DNA from: Chromobacterium haemolyticum DSM 19808
GTDB lineage: Bacteria > Pseudomonadota > Gammaproteobacteria > Burkholderiales > Chromobacteriaceae
Assembly: GCF_000711885.1 (NCBI RefSeq)
Contig: NZ_JONK01000001.1
Location: forward strand, 124,001-188,000
Direction: 5' to 3'
DNA: 64,000 nt
Positions within the stretch are counted from its first letter, which is position 1. Every line of letters starts with the position of its first letter. A program made the translations under genes and the position numbers. This document shows, piece after piece, positions 45,319-55,325 of the stretch. The notes under the pieces were generated by a model that did no database searches, was not told the origin of the DNA, and saw nothing but the letters and a program-made list of their open reading frames with translations.

Positions 45319-48039
45319 CTAGCCCGCCATGCGCTTCATCACGCGTTCGATTTCATCCTGCAGCCGGACAACGTCTATAGGCTTGGTCATGAACCCGTCC
45401 ATGCCGGCGGCCATGGCCGCTTCGCGGTCCTCCTGAAACGCCCCGGCCGTCAACGCGATGATGGGTGTGGCGCGCTTGTCGCTGTCCGCGTGCACCTGAC
45501 GGATGAACTTGCAGGCGGTGATGCCGTCCATCACCGGCATTTGAACGTCCATCAGAATGAGGTCTATATCATGGTGCTGCCACGCGTTGATCACTTCTTT
45601 CCCATTGGATGCGGTGTAAATCCGGTGCCCGTGTTTTTTGAGCAGGAGGGTGACGATGTCCAAATTGATTAAATCGTCATCGGCCACCAGGATGTTCAAG
45701 GGAGACGGAGGGACAGGCATGAGCTTCGCATCCTGCGGCTCCAGGCAGGGCAAGGCGTCAAGCGGCGCCGGGCGCAGGGGAAGGTAAACCTGAAAGACCG
45801 AGCCTTTGTTGAGGGCGCTTTGCACCTCTATCCGGCCGCCCATTTTCTGGGTCAACTGCAAGGCGATGATGGTGGTGCCCAGGCCGGTGCCGCCAAAGCG
45901 GCGGGTGGTTGAGGCGTCCGCTTGGGAAAAGGGTTCGAACAACTTGGCAAGGGTGTCCTGGCTCATGCCAATCCCGCTGTCCCGGATAATGACCACCACG
46001 TTCTCTTCCGTGGACAACACCGTCAGCCAGACCCCGCCCTGAACGGTGAACTTGATGGCGTTGCCCACCAGGTTCATCAAGATCTGCCGCACCCGGAAAG
46101 CGTCGCCGATAAAGGTCTGCTGGATAATGTCCGGGTATTTCAGCTGCAGGGAGATACCCTTTTTGCTGGCGCTTAGTTGCAGAATATCGATCACCTGTTC
46201 CGCCACTTCGCGCAAAGAGAAGGGCGCTTCTTCCAACTCCAGCGCGTTTTGCTCCAGCTTTGCCGTGTCGAGAACATCGTTGAGCAGGCCCAGCAAGCTT
46301 TTGGCGGAGTGGTTGACGGTTTTGAGCATGCCTTTCTGCTTGTCGTCCAACTCCGTGTCTTGCAATAAATCGGTGTAACCGATGATGGCGTTCATCGGCG
46401 TCCTGATTTCATGGCTCATATTGGCCAGGAAGGCGCTTTTGGATTTAACGGCCGAAAGCGCGCGGTTTTTGGCTTCAATCAAAGCGAACTCCGCCGCTTT
46501 TTTCTCCGAAATATCCAGTATCACCCCGTCAATCAACAGCAGCGCGCCGTCGTCGTCGTATACGCCGCGGGCGCTTTCCAATACCCAGCATTCTTCTTGA
46601 TTCAGGCCGAGCAGGCGGTATTCGACGACATAAAGCTGATGCTGCTCCAAAGCGTAGCGAATGGTTTCACGCACCCTTTCCTTGTCATCCGGGTGAACGA
46701 TGTCCAGTAACTGAATGCGGCCGTCCAAGAAGGATTTTGCTGGCCAGCCGCATAGTTTTTCTATGTTCTCGTTGATGAATATGGTTTTCCACGGCTCCTG
46801 GAAGTGGCTGCGAAAGGCGACGCCGGGGATGTTGTCGATCAAGGTGCGAAACTGACTTTCACGTTCTTCCAGCTCCTGCTGGATGCGGTGACGCGCGCTG
46901 ATGTCGCTGATGAAGCCGACGTAAATCACCTGCTCGGGCAGCAATACCTTGCCTATCGATAAGCGGATGGGGAACTGGCTGCCGTCCTTTTTGAGCGCCA
47001 TCTCCTCGCGTTCCTGGCCAATCAATTTCGCGATTTGGGTTTCCATGTAATCGGCAAGAAAGCGATCATGTTTGGAGTGGTACGGCTCCGGCATCAACAA
47101 ATTGATGTTCTTGCCTAGCAACTCTTCCACCTTCCAGCCAAATAGCCGCTCCACCGCGGGGTTGGCGCTCAAGATGCCGCCTTTCTCGTCGAAGGTGATG
47201 ATGCCGTCCAGCGAGGTGTTGAACGTGGCTTGCAGCTTCAGTTCGTTGCTCAGTGTTCTTTGATACAAGGGGCGGTACCGCAACAACACATTGCACACGA
47301 AGACGATATTGCCAAGCATGAGCACGGTGATGGCGATGGCGACCGCCAAGCCCGCATTGTCTTCAAAGGGGCTGCGGAAAGCCGGGTCCCGCGTGCCGAT
47401 GAAGCGGGCCGCCTCCATGCCGAAATAATGCATGCCCGCAATGGCGACCCCCATGACCCCGCCGCTGAGCAGCGTCATCCCTCCCTTGCCGATTTTCTTA
47501 TTGTCCAGGCCAAAACGTATCCACAGCGACAAGGTGCTTAGCAGCACGGCGAGCAAGATGGAAACGGCGAACCAGAAGGGATCGTAACGCAGCAGCGGCG
47601 TCATGCGTATGGCCGCCATGCCGGAGTAGTGCATGGTGCCGATGCCGCTTCCCACCAGAACTCCGCTGATCAACAGCTGTTTTCCGTTGATTTTGGGCTG
47701 AGACAGCAAGTGCAGGGCAATGAGCGAGGCGGCGACGGCGGGCAGCATGGACAAGAGAGTGGGAAGCAGCGCGTACTGGATTGTGCTGCAAACGCTGAAG
47801 GCCAGCATGCCGACAAAATGCATGGCCCATATGCCGCCGCCCATCGCGCAAGAGCCGGTGGCCAGAGCGACCCAGCGCAGCCAGCGCTCGCTGGCTTCGC
47901 GAGCCAGGCCGGCTATCTGCAGCGCCAAGCAGGAGGTAAATATGGCCACCAGTAAGGAGAGCGCCACCAGCCACAAGTTGTATCTGGTTGGCAAAAACAA
48001 ATAGGACTGGTAAGCGTCAATGAAAAACGAGCTGAGCAT
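45319..48039 (-). CDS. Hybrid sensor kinase, MHYT-PAS-PAS-HisKA-HATPase-REC
   Basis: A 906-aa membrane kinase from the ATG at 48039, just after GGGGAGG; the longer frame adds a non-membrane leader. Seven membrane helices in residues 1-235 carry the three MHYT repeats, MHFVGM, MHYSGM and MHYFGM, thought to bind copper and sense O2, CO or NO. Two PAS domains follow (FNTSLDGIITFDEKGG..., then FRTLIDNIPGVAFRS...). The kinase has [15 protein letters not shown] and [14 protein letters not shown]-terminal receiver has [18 protein letters not shown] and FMTKPID. No Hpt domain is present, so phosphate may end on the receiver or go to a separate Hpt protein. No partner regulator is adjacent; the neighbouring gene is a divergent EAL protein. 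Confidence 0.93.
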   Translation of the reverse strand: MLSSFFIDAYQSYLFLPTRYNLWLVALSLLVAIFTSCLALQIAGLAREASERWLRWVALATGSCAMGGGIWAMHFVGMLAFSVCSTIQYALLPTLLSMLPAVAASLIALHLLSQPKINGKQLLISGVLVGSGIGTMHYSGMAAIRMTPLLRYDPFWFAVSILLAVLLSTLSLWIRFGLDNKKIGKGGMTLLSGGVMGVAIAGMHYFGMEAARFIGTRDPAFRSPFEDNAGLAVAIAITVLMLGNIVFVCNVLLRYRPLYQRTLSNELKLQATFNTSLDGIITFDEKGGILSANPAVERLFGWKVEELLGKNINLLMPEPYHSKHDRFLADYMETQIAKLIGQEREEMALKKDGSQFPIRLSIGKVLLPEQVIYVGFISDISARHRIQQELEERESQFRTLIDNIPGVAFRSHFQEPWKTIFINENIEKLCGWPAKSFLDGRIQLLDIVHPDDKERVRETIRYALEQHQLYVVEYRLLGLNQEECWVLESARGVYDDDGALLLIDGVILDISEKKAAEFALIEAKNRALSAVKSKSAFLANMSHEIRTPMNAIIGYTDLLQDTELDDKQKGMLKTVNHSAKSLLGLLNDVLDTAKLEQNALELEEAPFSLREVAEQVIDILQLSASKKGISLQLKYPDIIQQTFIGDAFRVRQILMNLVGNAIKFTVQGGVWLTVLSTEENVVVIIRDSGIGMSQDTLAKLFEPFSQADASTTRRFGGTGLGTTIIALQLTQKMGGRIEVQSALNKGSVFQVYLPLRPAPLDALPCLEPQDAKLMPVPPSPLNILVADDDLINLDIVTLLLKKHGHRIYTASNGKEVINAWQHHDIDLILMDVQMPVMDGITACKFIRQVHADSDKRATPIIALTAGAFQEDREAAMAAGMDGFMTKPIDVVRLQDEIERVMKRMAG

Positions 48040-48349
48040 GACCTCCCCATTTTCAATAGCTTCTTCACGCTGTGCCAATGAGCCGCAGGGGCTTTCCTCC
48101 GGTATAGACAATGCAGGTATTGTCGCACCAGCGTTGTGCAGGAAGGTTATTCCATCCGCCGCCCCGCGCAATGCGGGAATCTAGCGCTGCTTTGCCAACT
48201 ACAGCGACTAGATTTTGCCCGCGGAGAGTGAATACTTCCAAGGCTGATATCCGGGGTGCCCACGGGAGCCTGAGCCGTTCAAAACCTCTACCCGGAGTCT
48301 TGTTTTAGCGGGGTGAACTTTACTATCTATAGAAGATATCGATAGGTGT

Positions 48350-51300
48350 ATGCATGCCGGAGTGGATATCTTGCCAGACCGATTTGAAGCCAAGCTGCGG
48401 GTAGCCATTACCGTCTCCATGTTGTTTGTAGCCGCGTTGTCGTTTTCTATCTGGAAGGTTGTGGATGGCGCTAAGCAAGCAGCGCACTGGCTGACGAACA
48501 GCGTGATGGTTGCGGACAAGCTGGCGCACATCCGCGGCTTTACCGTGCATGCGGAAATCAGCACCCAGAATTTTCGCCTGACAGGTGATGAGTCCAATCT
48601 AAAAGAGCGCGATAGGGCAATTGAGGCGCGCGAACGGTTGCTGACGCAGATTCGCACCCTAATCGGCGACAACCCCAGGCAGCTTGATCGGTGGATGGCG
48701 CTGCGCAGGGTTGTCACTCAGCGGGTGGCGATCTCTCGTGAGGTGGAGCGTTTGTACCGTCAGTACGGTGGAACCGCGGCCAACGCCTACGCTACGAGCG
48801 CGCCGCTACGCTCCACTCGCATGCAGGTATATAGCTTACTGGACGAAATGGACAATGAAGAGCACCGCGTGCTAGAGGGGCGGCTGGTTGATTACGAGCA
48901 TTCACAGCAGTGGCAAATATGGTGGAACAGCCTGAGCGGCATCACGCTTTTCTTGCTGTTGGGCGGGACTTATTTCATGGTGCGGCGGCAATGGCGGGCC
49001 CTCAGCATCAGCCGAAGAGCGCTTGCCTCCAGCGAGGAAAACCTGGCCGCCACGCTGCATTCGATTGGAGATGCGGTAATCTCCGTTAATGCCAGTGGCT
49101 TGGTGACCCATTGCAACCGGGTAGCCGAATTCCTCACGGGTTGGCCTGCCGCCGAGGCTGCCGGCTTGCCGCTGTCGCACGTATTAACCGTATGCCGGGA
49201 TAAAGACGAACGGTCTATCGACTTGTTCGCATGCGGGACAAGAATGGTGACGCAGGCCCAGCACATACCGGAGTCCTGGAATGGGGAACTGGTGGCGCGC
49301 GATGGCCAGCAGCGTCCGATCAGCTACACCGTAGCGCCGATTATGGCCAGCAGCGGCCTGGTGAACGGCGTGGTGGTTGTGTTCCGCGACTGCACTGCGG
49401 AGCGGGATGTCCGGCGGACCATCCTTGCGCATAATGCCTTGCTTGCCGAGCGGGTCCAGGACCGATCCTTGCGCTTGCGCGAAAGCGAAGCGCATTTGGA
49501 CGCCATCCTCAGCGCCGTGCCGGTGCTGATCGCCTATGTCAACGCCGATCGCCTTTATGTGTATGTCAATGAGCAGTATCGGCTGCGCTTTGCCCCCCAG
49601 CTTGCGGACATCACCGGCTACGCAGTAAGCGAGATTCTAGGGGCGGAACGTTATGCCATAGCCTGTCCATGCATTGACAAAGTGCTGGCCGGTGAGCCGC
49701 TTAACTATGATTGGCAGCCTTTTCCAGGGATTTGGCAGAACATCCGCTATGTGCCCAAGCGCAACGAGCGGGAGGAGGTCGTTGGTTATTATGTGCTGGG
49801 TATCGATGTGACCGAGCGCAAGGTGGCAGAGGAACATATCCAGCAGCTGAACAGCGAGCTATCGCGGCAAGTGCATGAGCTAGAGCATGTCTCCCGCGCC
49901 CTGCGCACCCTGAGCGCGGGGAATCGCGCCATGCTGAGGGCCAAGGATGAGCAGCAATTGCTGGATAGCAGTTGCAGGGCCATCGTTGAGGCCGGCGGTT
50001 ATAGCACGGCGGTGATCTGGTATGGCGACGCGGATGCGCAAGGCATACAGCCGATGGCTCAATGCGGTTTTGCCGGCGAGCTGACTGAGCTGGCAGGCAT
50101 CGTTCTGGGCAGGGCGGACGCCGTAGGCGGCATCAGCATCACGCCCACTGCGGTGCGCACCGGTAAGGTTCAGCTGGCGCGCGACATGCAAAGCGATATC
50201 CGGTATGAGGCGCTGCGGGCCTTGCTGCATGGGGCGGCATCCGGCTTGGCTTGCCCGTTGCAGGTGGATGGCCGCGTTATCGGCGCATTGACCATTTACG
50301 ACAGGCAGGCGGATACCTTTGACGACGACGAGATCGACTTGCTGATCGAAGCCAGTGCCGACCTGGCATTCGGCATCGGCTCCTTGCGGGCGCAGAGGGA
50401 ACGAGAGCAGGCCCGCATCGCCATGCAGCAAATGCTGCGCCATGATCAACTGACGGGCTTGCCCAATATGCTGCAGTTTGAAGAGGCGCTGACGTTGGAG
50501 CTTGTGCACGCAAGCCAGGAGGACCGCACGCTGGCCGTGCTGCAATTCAATATCGAACGTCTGGGAGAAATCAATGAGGTGCTTGGTTTTGCTCAGGGAG
50601 ATCAAATCTTGCGTGAGTTCGGCGCGCGCCTGACGGCCTGCCTGCCGGCCGCCGCGTTGGCCGCGCGCGTGCGAGGCGACGAATTTGCGGTATTGCTTCC
50701 CGGCGCGGATGGACAGGAGGCACTGGTGCTGGTCACTGCGGTCAACTGGGCGATGACTACCGCTTTTGAAGTGGCGGGGCTGACGCTGGATGTTGCCGTA
50801 AGAGTGGGAATGGTGCTGTTCCCTCAACATGGGAGGAATGTACACGATTTGCTGCGCCACCTGGATAAGGCGACACAGCAGGCCAAGCAGCGAGGCGTGG
50901 CTTATTACTTGTACGAACCGGGCAAGGCCGAGACGCAAGCCGAGCGGCTGGTGTTGGCCAGAGAGCTACGCCACGCCATAGCGCAGGGCGAACTGCGACT
51001 CTATCTGCAGCCCAAGGTCAGCCTGGCCGACGGCCAGGTCTGTGGCGCCGAGGCGCTGGTGCGCTGGCAGCATCCGCGGCACGGCTTGTTGGCGCCCAGC
51101 GCCTTCATCGATATCGCCGAACGATCCGGCTTAATCCACCCGTTGACCGAGTGGGTTGTGACCGCGGCGCTGGATTTGCTCCAAGTTTGGCAGCGGCAGC
51201 AGCTAATGCTGCCCATCGCGGTGAACCTATCGGTGCGCAATCTGCAGGATGACACCTTGCCGGACAAGCTGCGACTTTGGCAGGAGCAGCGTTCGATTCG

Positions 51301-51715
51301 CACCGGTTTGTTGGAGCTGGAAATCACGGAAAGCTCCATGATGCTGGATCCGGAGTTGGCGCTGGCCTTGCTGCAAGAGCTGCGATGCGCCGGCGCCGCA
51401 CTGTATGTGGACGATTTTGGCACAGGTTACTCGTCGTTAAGCTATTTACAAAAATTGCCGGTGGACTACATCAAGATTGATCAGTCCTTTGTGATGAACA
51501 TGTCCCAGGACAAAGACTCAGCCATGATCGTGAAATCCACCATCGAACTTGTGCACGATCTGGGGCGGCTGGTGGTAGCGGAGGGCGTGGAATCCGCTGC
51601 GGATTGGCAGAGCCTGCGCGAAATGGGCTGTGATTATGCGCAGGGGTTCTTCATCGCCCCGCCAATGCCGGCGGAGGCGTTTGCCGCCTGGATACGCTCT
51701 TTCCAGGCGCCATAG
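48350..51715 (+). CDS. Membrane c-di-GMP phosphodiesterase, PAS-PAS-GAF-GGDEF-EAL
   Basis: A 1121-aa protein. Two membrane helices (about residues 19-37 and 192-209) flank a CHASE3-like helical periplasmic region. Then come two PAS domains (SIGDAVISVNASGLVTHCN..., ILSAVPVLIAYVNADRLYVY...), a GAF domain from about residue 520, and a GGDEF domain whose signature is RGDEF (775-779), so cyclase activity is doubtful. The EAL domain is complete: E901-A-L, then AVNLSVRNLQ, LEITES, VDDFGTGYSSL, KIDQSF and VAEGVES. It should degrade c-di-GMP, with the GGDEF part as a possible GTP-binding regulator. It is divergent from the MHYT kinase, 310 bp apart, and may answer the same gas or redox cue. Confidence 0.93.
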   Translation: MHAGVDILPDRFEAKLRVAITVSMLFVAALSFSIWKVVDGAKQAAHWLTNSVMVADKLAHIRGFTVHAEISTQNFRLTGDESNLKERDRAIEARERLLTQIRTLIGDNPRQLDRWMALRRVVTQRVAISREVERLYRQYGGTAANAYATSAPLRSTRMQVYSLLDEMDNEEHRVLEGRLVDYEHSQQWQIWWNSLSGITLFLLLGGTYFMVRRQWRALSISRRALASSEENLAATLHSIGDAVISVNASGLVTHCNRVAEFLTGWPAAEAAGLPLSHVLTVCRDKDERSIDLFACGTRMVTQAQHIPESWNGELVARDGQQRPISYTVAPIMASSGLVNGVVVVFRDCTAERDVRRTILAHNALLAERVQDRSLRLRESEAHLDAILSAVPVLIAYVNADRLYVYVNEQYRLRFAPQLADITGYAVSEILGAERYAIACPCIDKVLAGEPLNYDWQPFPGIWQNIRYVPKRNEREEVVGYYVLGIDVTERKVAEEHIQQLNSELSRQVHELEHVSRALRTLSAGNRAMLRAKDEQQLLDSSCRAIVEAGGYSTAVIWYGDADAQGIQPMAQCGFAGELTELAGIVLGRADAVGGISITPTAVRTGKVQLARDMQSDIRYEALRALLHGAASGLACPLQVDGRVIGALTIYDRQADTFDDDEIDLLIEASADLAFGIGSLRAQREREQARIAMQQMLRHDQLTGLPNMLQFEEALTLELVHASQEDRTLAVLQFNIERLGEINEVLGFAQGDQILREFGARLTACLPAAALAARVRGDEFAVLLPGADGQEALVLVTAVNWAMTTAFEVAGLTLDVAVRVGMVLFPQHGRNVHDLLRHLDKATQQAKQRGVAYYLYEPGKAETQAERLVLARELRHAIAQGELRLYLQPKVSLADGQVCGAEALVRWQHPRHGLLAPSAFIDIAERSGLIHPLTEWVVTAALDLLQVWQRQQLMLPIAVNLSVRNLQDDTLPDKLRLWQEQRSIRTGLLELEITESSMMLDPELALALLQELRCAGAALYVDDFGTGYSSLSYLQKLPVDYIKIDQSFVMNMSQDKDSAMIVKSTIELVHDLGRLVVAEGVESAADWQSLREMGCDYAQGFFIAPPMPAEAFAAWIRSFQAP

Positions 51716-51805
51716 TGTTGGAAGGCTTCCCGTTTGGAGCCCGGCGCTTCGAGTCCATCATCCATACCAGAACTGAGTCCTAGGAACGCGGGATGCACAT
51801 ACGCT

Positions 51806-52531
51806 TTAAAGCGAAGCCCGTTCCAGAAATTTCCTGATCTCGAGAGAGTAGGCGCCAGGATGCGAGAACCTGAACATGTGGCCGGTGTGCGGCATGATGA
51901 CTTCCTGCGAGCCCTTTATGCCGTTGAGGAGGATCTTCGCGGCCTCTTCGCCGATCAGCTTGTCTTCCCCGGGCGTCAGGATCAGCGTGGGGACCTTGAT
52001 CTTCTTCAGCCGTGCCGTATAGTCCGCCTTTTCGATTGAGCGTATGCGATTGACGTAGGCTTTATGGGGCGTTTCCTTGGCAAAGAAGGCGCGAGTCTTC
52101 CCGGTAGACCAGGGAATCTCCCCCTCCTTGTCAAATGATGAAGCCAGCTGCGCTGCGTGAACCCGAAGGGTTATCAGTCGGTAAAACGGTCCGGGGAAGA
52201 ATGGAGCAAGCGCTGCCAGCGTCTTGAGCAAGGGCGACGTGATCGGACTCTTGGCAAAACCGCCAGAGATCACCAGACCCTTAAGGCCCTTCGGCTGTTG
52301 CGTCGCCACCGCGATTGAGGAGACTGCGCCGTAGGAGTCGCCAACTAAGACATAGCTCTCCAAGTCCTTCACCTGGTCAATAATGAAATCGGCCAATGTT
52401 TCCAGTTCGTAGACATCGTCCGGCAAGCGCAGGGTGCGCATGGCGCGACCCCGCAAGCAGGTCAGTTGGTTAAGCTGCCACGGGGCCCCTGCGAAGCAAG
52501 GGATCATGACCAAGGTGGGCTCAGTTTTCAT
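51806..52531 (-). CDS. Alpha/beta-fold hydrolase
   Basis: A 241-aa enzyme from the ATG at 52531. The nucleophile elbow reads VLVGDSYGAVSS (Gly-Asp-Ser-Tyr-Gly), followed by GLKGLVISGGFAKSP. The acid is probably in ILTPGEDKLIGEEAA and the His in IMPHTGHMFRFSHPG, which completes the Ser-Asp-His triad. No signal peptide is seen, so it is cytoplasmic. Family members hydrolyse esters, thioesters or lactones; the substrate cannot be told. A LysR gene lies 137 bp upstream on the same strand and may control it. Confidence 0.88.
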   Translation of the reverse strand: MKTEPTLVMIPCFAGAPWQLNQLTCLRGRAMRTLRLPDDVYELETLADFIIDQVKDLESYVLVGDSYGAVSSIAVATQQPKGLKGLVISGGFAKSPITSPLLKTLAALAPFFPGPFYRLITLRVHAAQLASSFDKEGEIPWSTGKTRAFFAKETPHKAYVNRIRSIEKADYTARLKKIKVPTLILTPGEDKLIGEEAAKILLNGIKGSQEVIMPHTGHMFRFSHPGAYSLEIRKFLERASL

Positions 52532-52668
52532 GGGGTGTTCTGGCGAGTTGAATAAACGACGACCCAACTCTAGGAGGACTACGGCATTCGATCCAATGGC
52601 ATCTACGCATCATGTCGATGCACGAGATTCATGGCGCGGCACCGGCCGCAGCAAGCCCCCGCCGATGC

Positions 52669-53592
52669 TTAGCCGGCGATCATCATGTTTGTAATCCACT
52701 CAATGGAGGGCTCGTTGGCTCGCCCGCGGGCTCGAATAACGAGCACCTCCCAAGTTGGTAGCGCCAAGGGCAGCTCAAAAAGGCTAAGCTGGGCGGTCTC
52801 CTGCATCCGTATTGCGACCCGCTCGGCAACAACGGCAATCGATTCCGAAGCGCCTACCATGAACGGAACAGCCAGAAAGCTCGTGCAGACGGCGCTCACC
52901 TTGCGGGTACGACCGAGACGCTCCAAAGCATCGTCGACAGCGCCCCGTGTATCACCGCGCGGCGAGACCAGAAGGTGAGGCAGGCGAGCGAAGTCATCCA
53001 GATCCATGTGCAGCGTCTTGCCTCGCTTGATCAGAGCTGGATGACCCTTGCGTGCGATGCCGATAAAACGCTCCTTATGAACAAGCTGGCAATCAAAGCG
53101 CTGCGGGATCTGAGCAAAAGAGCCCGACCCCAGTACGATATCGAGTTCACCGGCGTCCAACATGCGCAAGGCAGATTCGCGATTGGCCGGCCTGAGCTTC
53201 AGTACGACGTCCGGCGCCGCGGCCTGGATCATGGCCAGAACAGGGGCGATGACGGTCAATATGGCATGATCGGTAGCCGCTACGGAGAGCGTCGCTTGCA
53301 AACGGCCTGGGTCGAACGGGCCGCGTGGGCTGGCAACGAGCCTGACCGACTCGAGTGCCGCCGCCACTCTTGGCATTAGCTCTATAGTCAGAGGCGTCGG
53401 CACGATCCCACGTGGGTTACGAGTGAAAAGCGGATCATCAAAGGCAGTACGCAACCTCGATAAGGCGTGACTGGTTGCAGATTGAGACAAATGCAACCTT
53501 GCGGCAGCACGGCCGACGTGCCTTTCGGCCCAAAGCGCCTCAAGGACAACCAGAAGGTTGAGATCGAAACGCGTCAGATCGAGGAGCTTCAT
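52669..53592 (-). CDS. LysR-family transcriptional regulator
   Basis: A 307-aa regulator. The N-terminal wHTH is FDLNLLVVLEALWAERHVGRAAARLHLSQSATSHALSRLRTAFDDPLFTRN, typical of NodD/PcpR-like LysR proteins. The effector domain follows (ATLSVAATDHAILTVIAPVLAMIQ, then LDIVLGSGSFAQIPQRFD). It lies upstream of the hydrolase gene on the same strand, which is unusual for LysR pairs, so control of the hydrolase is only likely. The 1-kb region to its right is gene-poor. Confidence 0.93.
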   Translation of the reverse strand: MKLLDLTRFDLNLLVVLEALWAERHVGRAAARLHLSQSATSHALSRLRTAFDDPLFTRNPRGIVPTPLTIELMPRVAAALESVRLVASPRGPFDPGRLQATLSVAATDHAILTVIAPVLAMIQAAAPDVVLKLRPANRESALRMLDAGELDIVLGSGSFAQIPQRFDCQLVHKERFIGIARKGHPALIKRGKTLHMDLDDFARLPHLLVSPRGDTRGAVDDALERLGRTRKVSAVCTSFLAVPFMVGASESIAVVAERVAIRMQETAQLSLFELPLALPTWEVLVIRARGRANEPSIEWITNMMIAG

Positions 53593-54120
53593 GCTGTTTG
53601 GACCCTTTGTTCATAATTCGATGTACGGAGCTTTCGTACCGCCCTTTCGGGACGGTCACCGTACGCAATAAAGACAGCGTGGTATCTGGGGGCAATGCTT
53701 ATCGGGCGCAGGCAGGAGAGCCGCCCGCAGCGTCCCGCGCGCGCCCGACACCAGTTCTAGGTCGTGCTCTTTCTCTTCGGTGCTTCCACGCGGCCGATCA
53801 AGCCCTCCGCAGGCTAGCTATTTGAGTGGTCGCTTCATCCGTTATCAACGGAGCAGTCTAGGCGTGCAAATCGGTCAAGGAAGAAGGTCATGACATGGCG
53901 GTATGGTGGAATGCTATCGGACCATATCAGTCGTTCTCCTCGCAATAGCCAATTTACTGAAGAAGTCGGTTCTGTGGCTTATAAGTTAGGCGCGGCGGTT
54001 ATCTAGGTGCAAAAGAGCTGTAGCGAGATCCCGGTGGTGATTAGACTGCCGGCGGCAAACCGGCATTGCGACGGAGGGGCCGTCGTTAGTTGTATCCGCT
54101 CATCAAATAGTCGCCGTTAT
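53593..54120. other. Gene-free region
   Basis: About 530 bp between the LysR gene and the IS remnant, without a credible gene. It probably holds the LysR promoter and remains of earlier insertions. Confidence 0.5.
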
Positions 54121-54430
54121 CCCATCGCGGGGTGGTCTCTGGTTCATCTGATAACGCCAAAATAGCTGGTCGAGTTTCTTGCTGCTGTATTGGCCGCCTT
54201 GGTCGAAATGAAGCAACACGGGCTTGGGACCGCCAAGCTATCTATGCGCATGCTCAAGCGCGTGGATGAAGTCTGTATCCGACCACCCCTCTCCCTGCTC
54301 GTCACCCGACGAGCGAACAAATCCAGCGCCACGGCCAAGTGGCGCCAACAGCCAGCGACTTTCAGTGGTCCGTGCACCTTTCGTGTAGAGAAGCAGTCTC
54401 CGTATATACCATTGGAATTGATGGGAAAAA
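54121..54430 (-). pseudogene. Decayed IS3-family transposase (OrfB, rve domain)
   Basis: On the minus strand the DDE integrase core of an IS3-type transposase is recognisable: WRHLAVALDLFARRV (first half), then after a frame change FIHALEHAHR, a stop, LGGPKPVLLHFDQGGQYSSKKLDQLFWRYQMNQRP. The HxDxGxQY block is the hallmark. A frameshift and an in-frame stop make it inactive, and both ends of the IS are missing. It borders the fimbrial operon and suggests past insertion there. Confidence 0.75.
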
Positions 54431-54507
54431 CCCTATGAAAACCAAGCGCAGAGCGAATATCCGGGGCGAAGACAGCCCCAAACGGGCTCTGCGGCATGGG
54501 CTGTTTT

Positions 54508-54521
54508 TAGGATTAATCCTA
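54508..54521. promoter_or_regulatory. 14-bp palindrome upstream of the fimbrial operon
   Basis: TAGGATTAATCCTA is a perfect palindrome 120 bp before the major fimbrial subunit start, in a likely promoter region. It could be a regulator site, for example for the NarL-type regulator encoded at 62202-62882. Confidence 0.4.
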
Positions 54522-54640
54522 TGTGGCCAAAGTAAGGGTCTGGATAGTATCCGCCTATGCAGAACCGGTAGCGATTGCGTCTGGTCTGTTGCCTCCTGAG
54601 TTCAGGTTGGCATTGAGTTCAACACTTTTAAGGTAACGAT

Positions 54641-55156
54641 ATGAAAAAGGCAGTAGCTCTCGCATTGATTTCTGGCGCAATGGTTCCCGGTCTGGCCTTG
54701 GCCGCGGATGGGAACATGAGCTTTACCGGCAATGTGACAGCCAATACCTGCGTGATTAACTCTCCTGATCTGACTATCGACATGGGCGACGTACCTGCCA
54801 GTGCGCTGGCAACTCCGGGCGCGCGTGCAGGCCAGACACGGTTTGAGATTGCGCTGACGGGGTGTACGGAAGGCGTGGCTAAGGTTGCCGCCAAGTTTGA
54901 ATCAGGAACCGCGGATTTGAGCACGGGCAGACTAGGGCTAACCGCTGATGTTAATCAGGCGAAGAACGTACAGATCGCCATCTACGATATGGCTGACGCG
55001 GAGAACAAGTTTGGCCAAGCGCCGCCAACCTCTTCTTATCAGGACATCATCAGCGGCAGCGCCACCCTGCGCTATAGCGCATGGTACGTTGCCACCGGAG
55101 TGGCCACGGTGGGTACCGCCAATGCTGCGGCGACTTATACCTTGGCGTATGAATAA
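54641..55156 (+). CDS. Type 1-like fimbrial major subunit
   Basis: A 171-aa exported pilin. Residues 1-22 are a signal peptide (KKAVALALISGAMVPGLALA). The mature protein begins with a strand donated to the neighbouring subunit (ADGNMSFTGNVTANTCVI), has the two cysteines of fimbrial subunits (TCVI and LTGCTE, the disulphide), and ends with the penultimate-Tyr pattern ATYTLAYE. It is the first gene of a chaperone-usher operon and by place and size the major subunit. A hairpin after it would lower expression of the genes that follow, as usual for such operons. Confidence 0.92.
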   Translation: MKKAVALALISGAMVPGLALAADGNMSFTGNVTANTCVINSPDLTIDMGDVPASALATPGARAGQTRFEIALTGCTEGVAKVAAKFESGTADLSTGRLGLTADVNQAKNVQIAIYDMADAENKFGQAPPTSSYQDIISGSATLRYSAWYVATGVATVGTANAAATYTLAYE

Positions 55157-55198
55157 GGCACTTCCATGATCTAAACGGATGCTTCACAGCGCAAGCCG

Positions 55199-55236
55199 AG
55201 GCTGCCATCACGCGCTATTAGGCTGGGCAGCCTTTT
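55199..55236 (+). terminator. Hairpin between pilin and chaperone genes
   Basis: AGGCTGCC (55199-55206) and GGCAGCCT (55226-55233) are perfect inverted repeats with a 19-nt loop, followed by a short T-run. It probably partly terminates, giving more pilin than chaperone and usher. Confidence 0.6.
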
Positions 55237-55325
55237 CGCTGACATTGGTATTGATCGCCACACATCTGTGTTGGAAGGAATAGGTATGCGCGGAATGCGC
55301 TTGTGAGGTCCGGAGAGGTTTGAAA

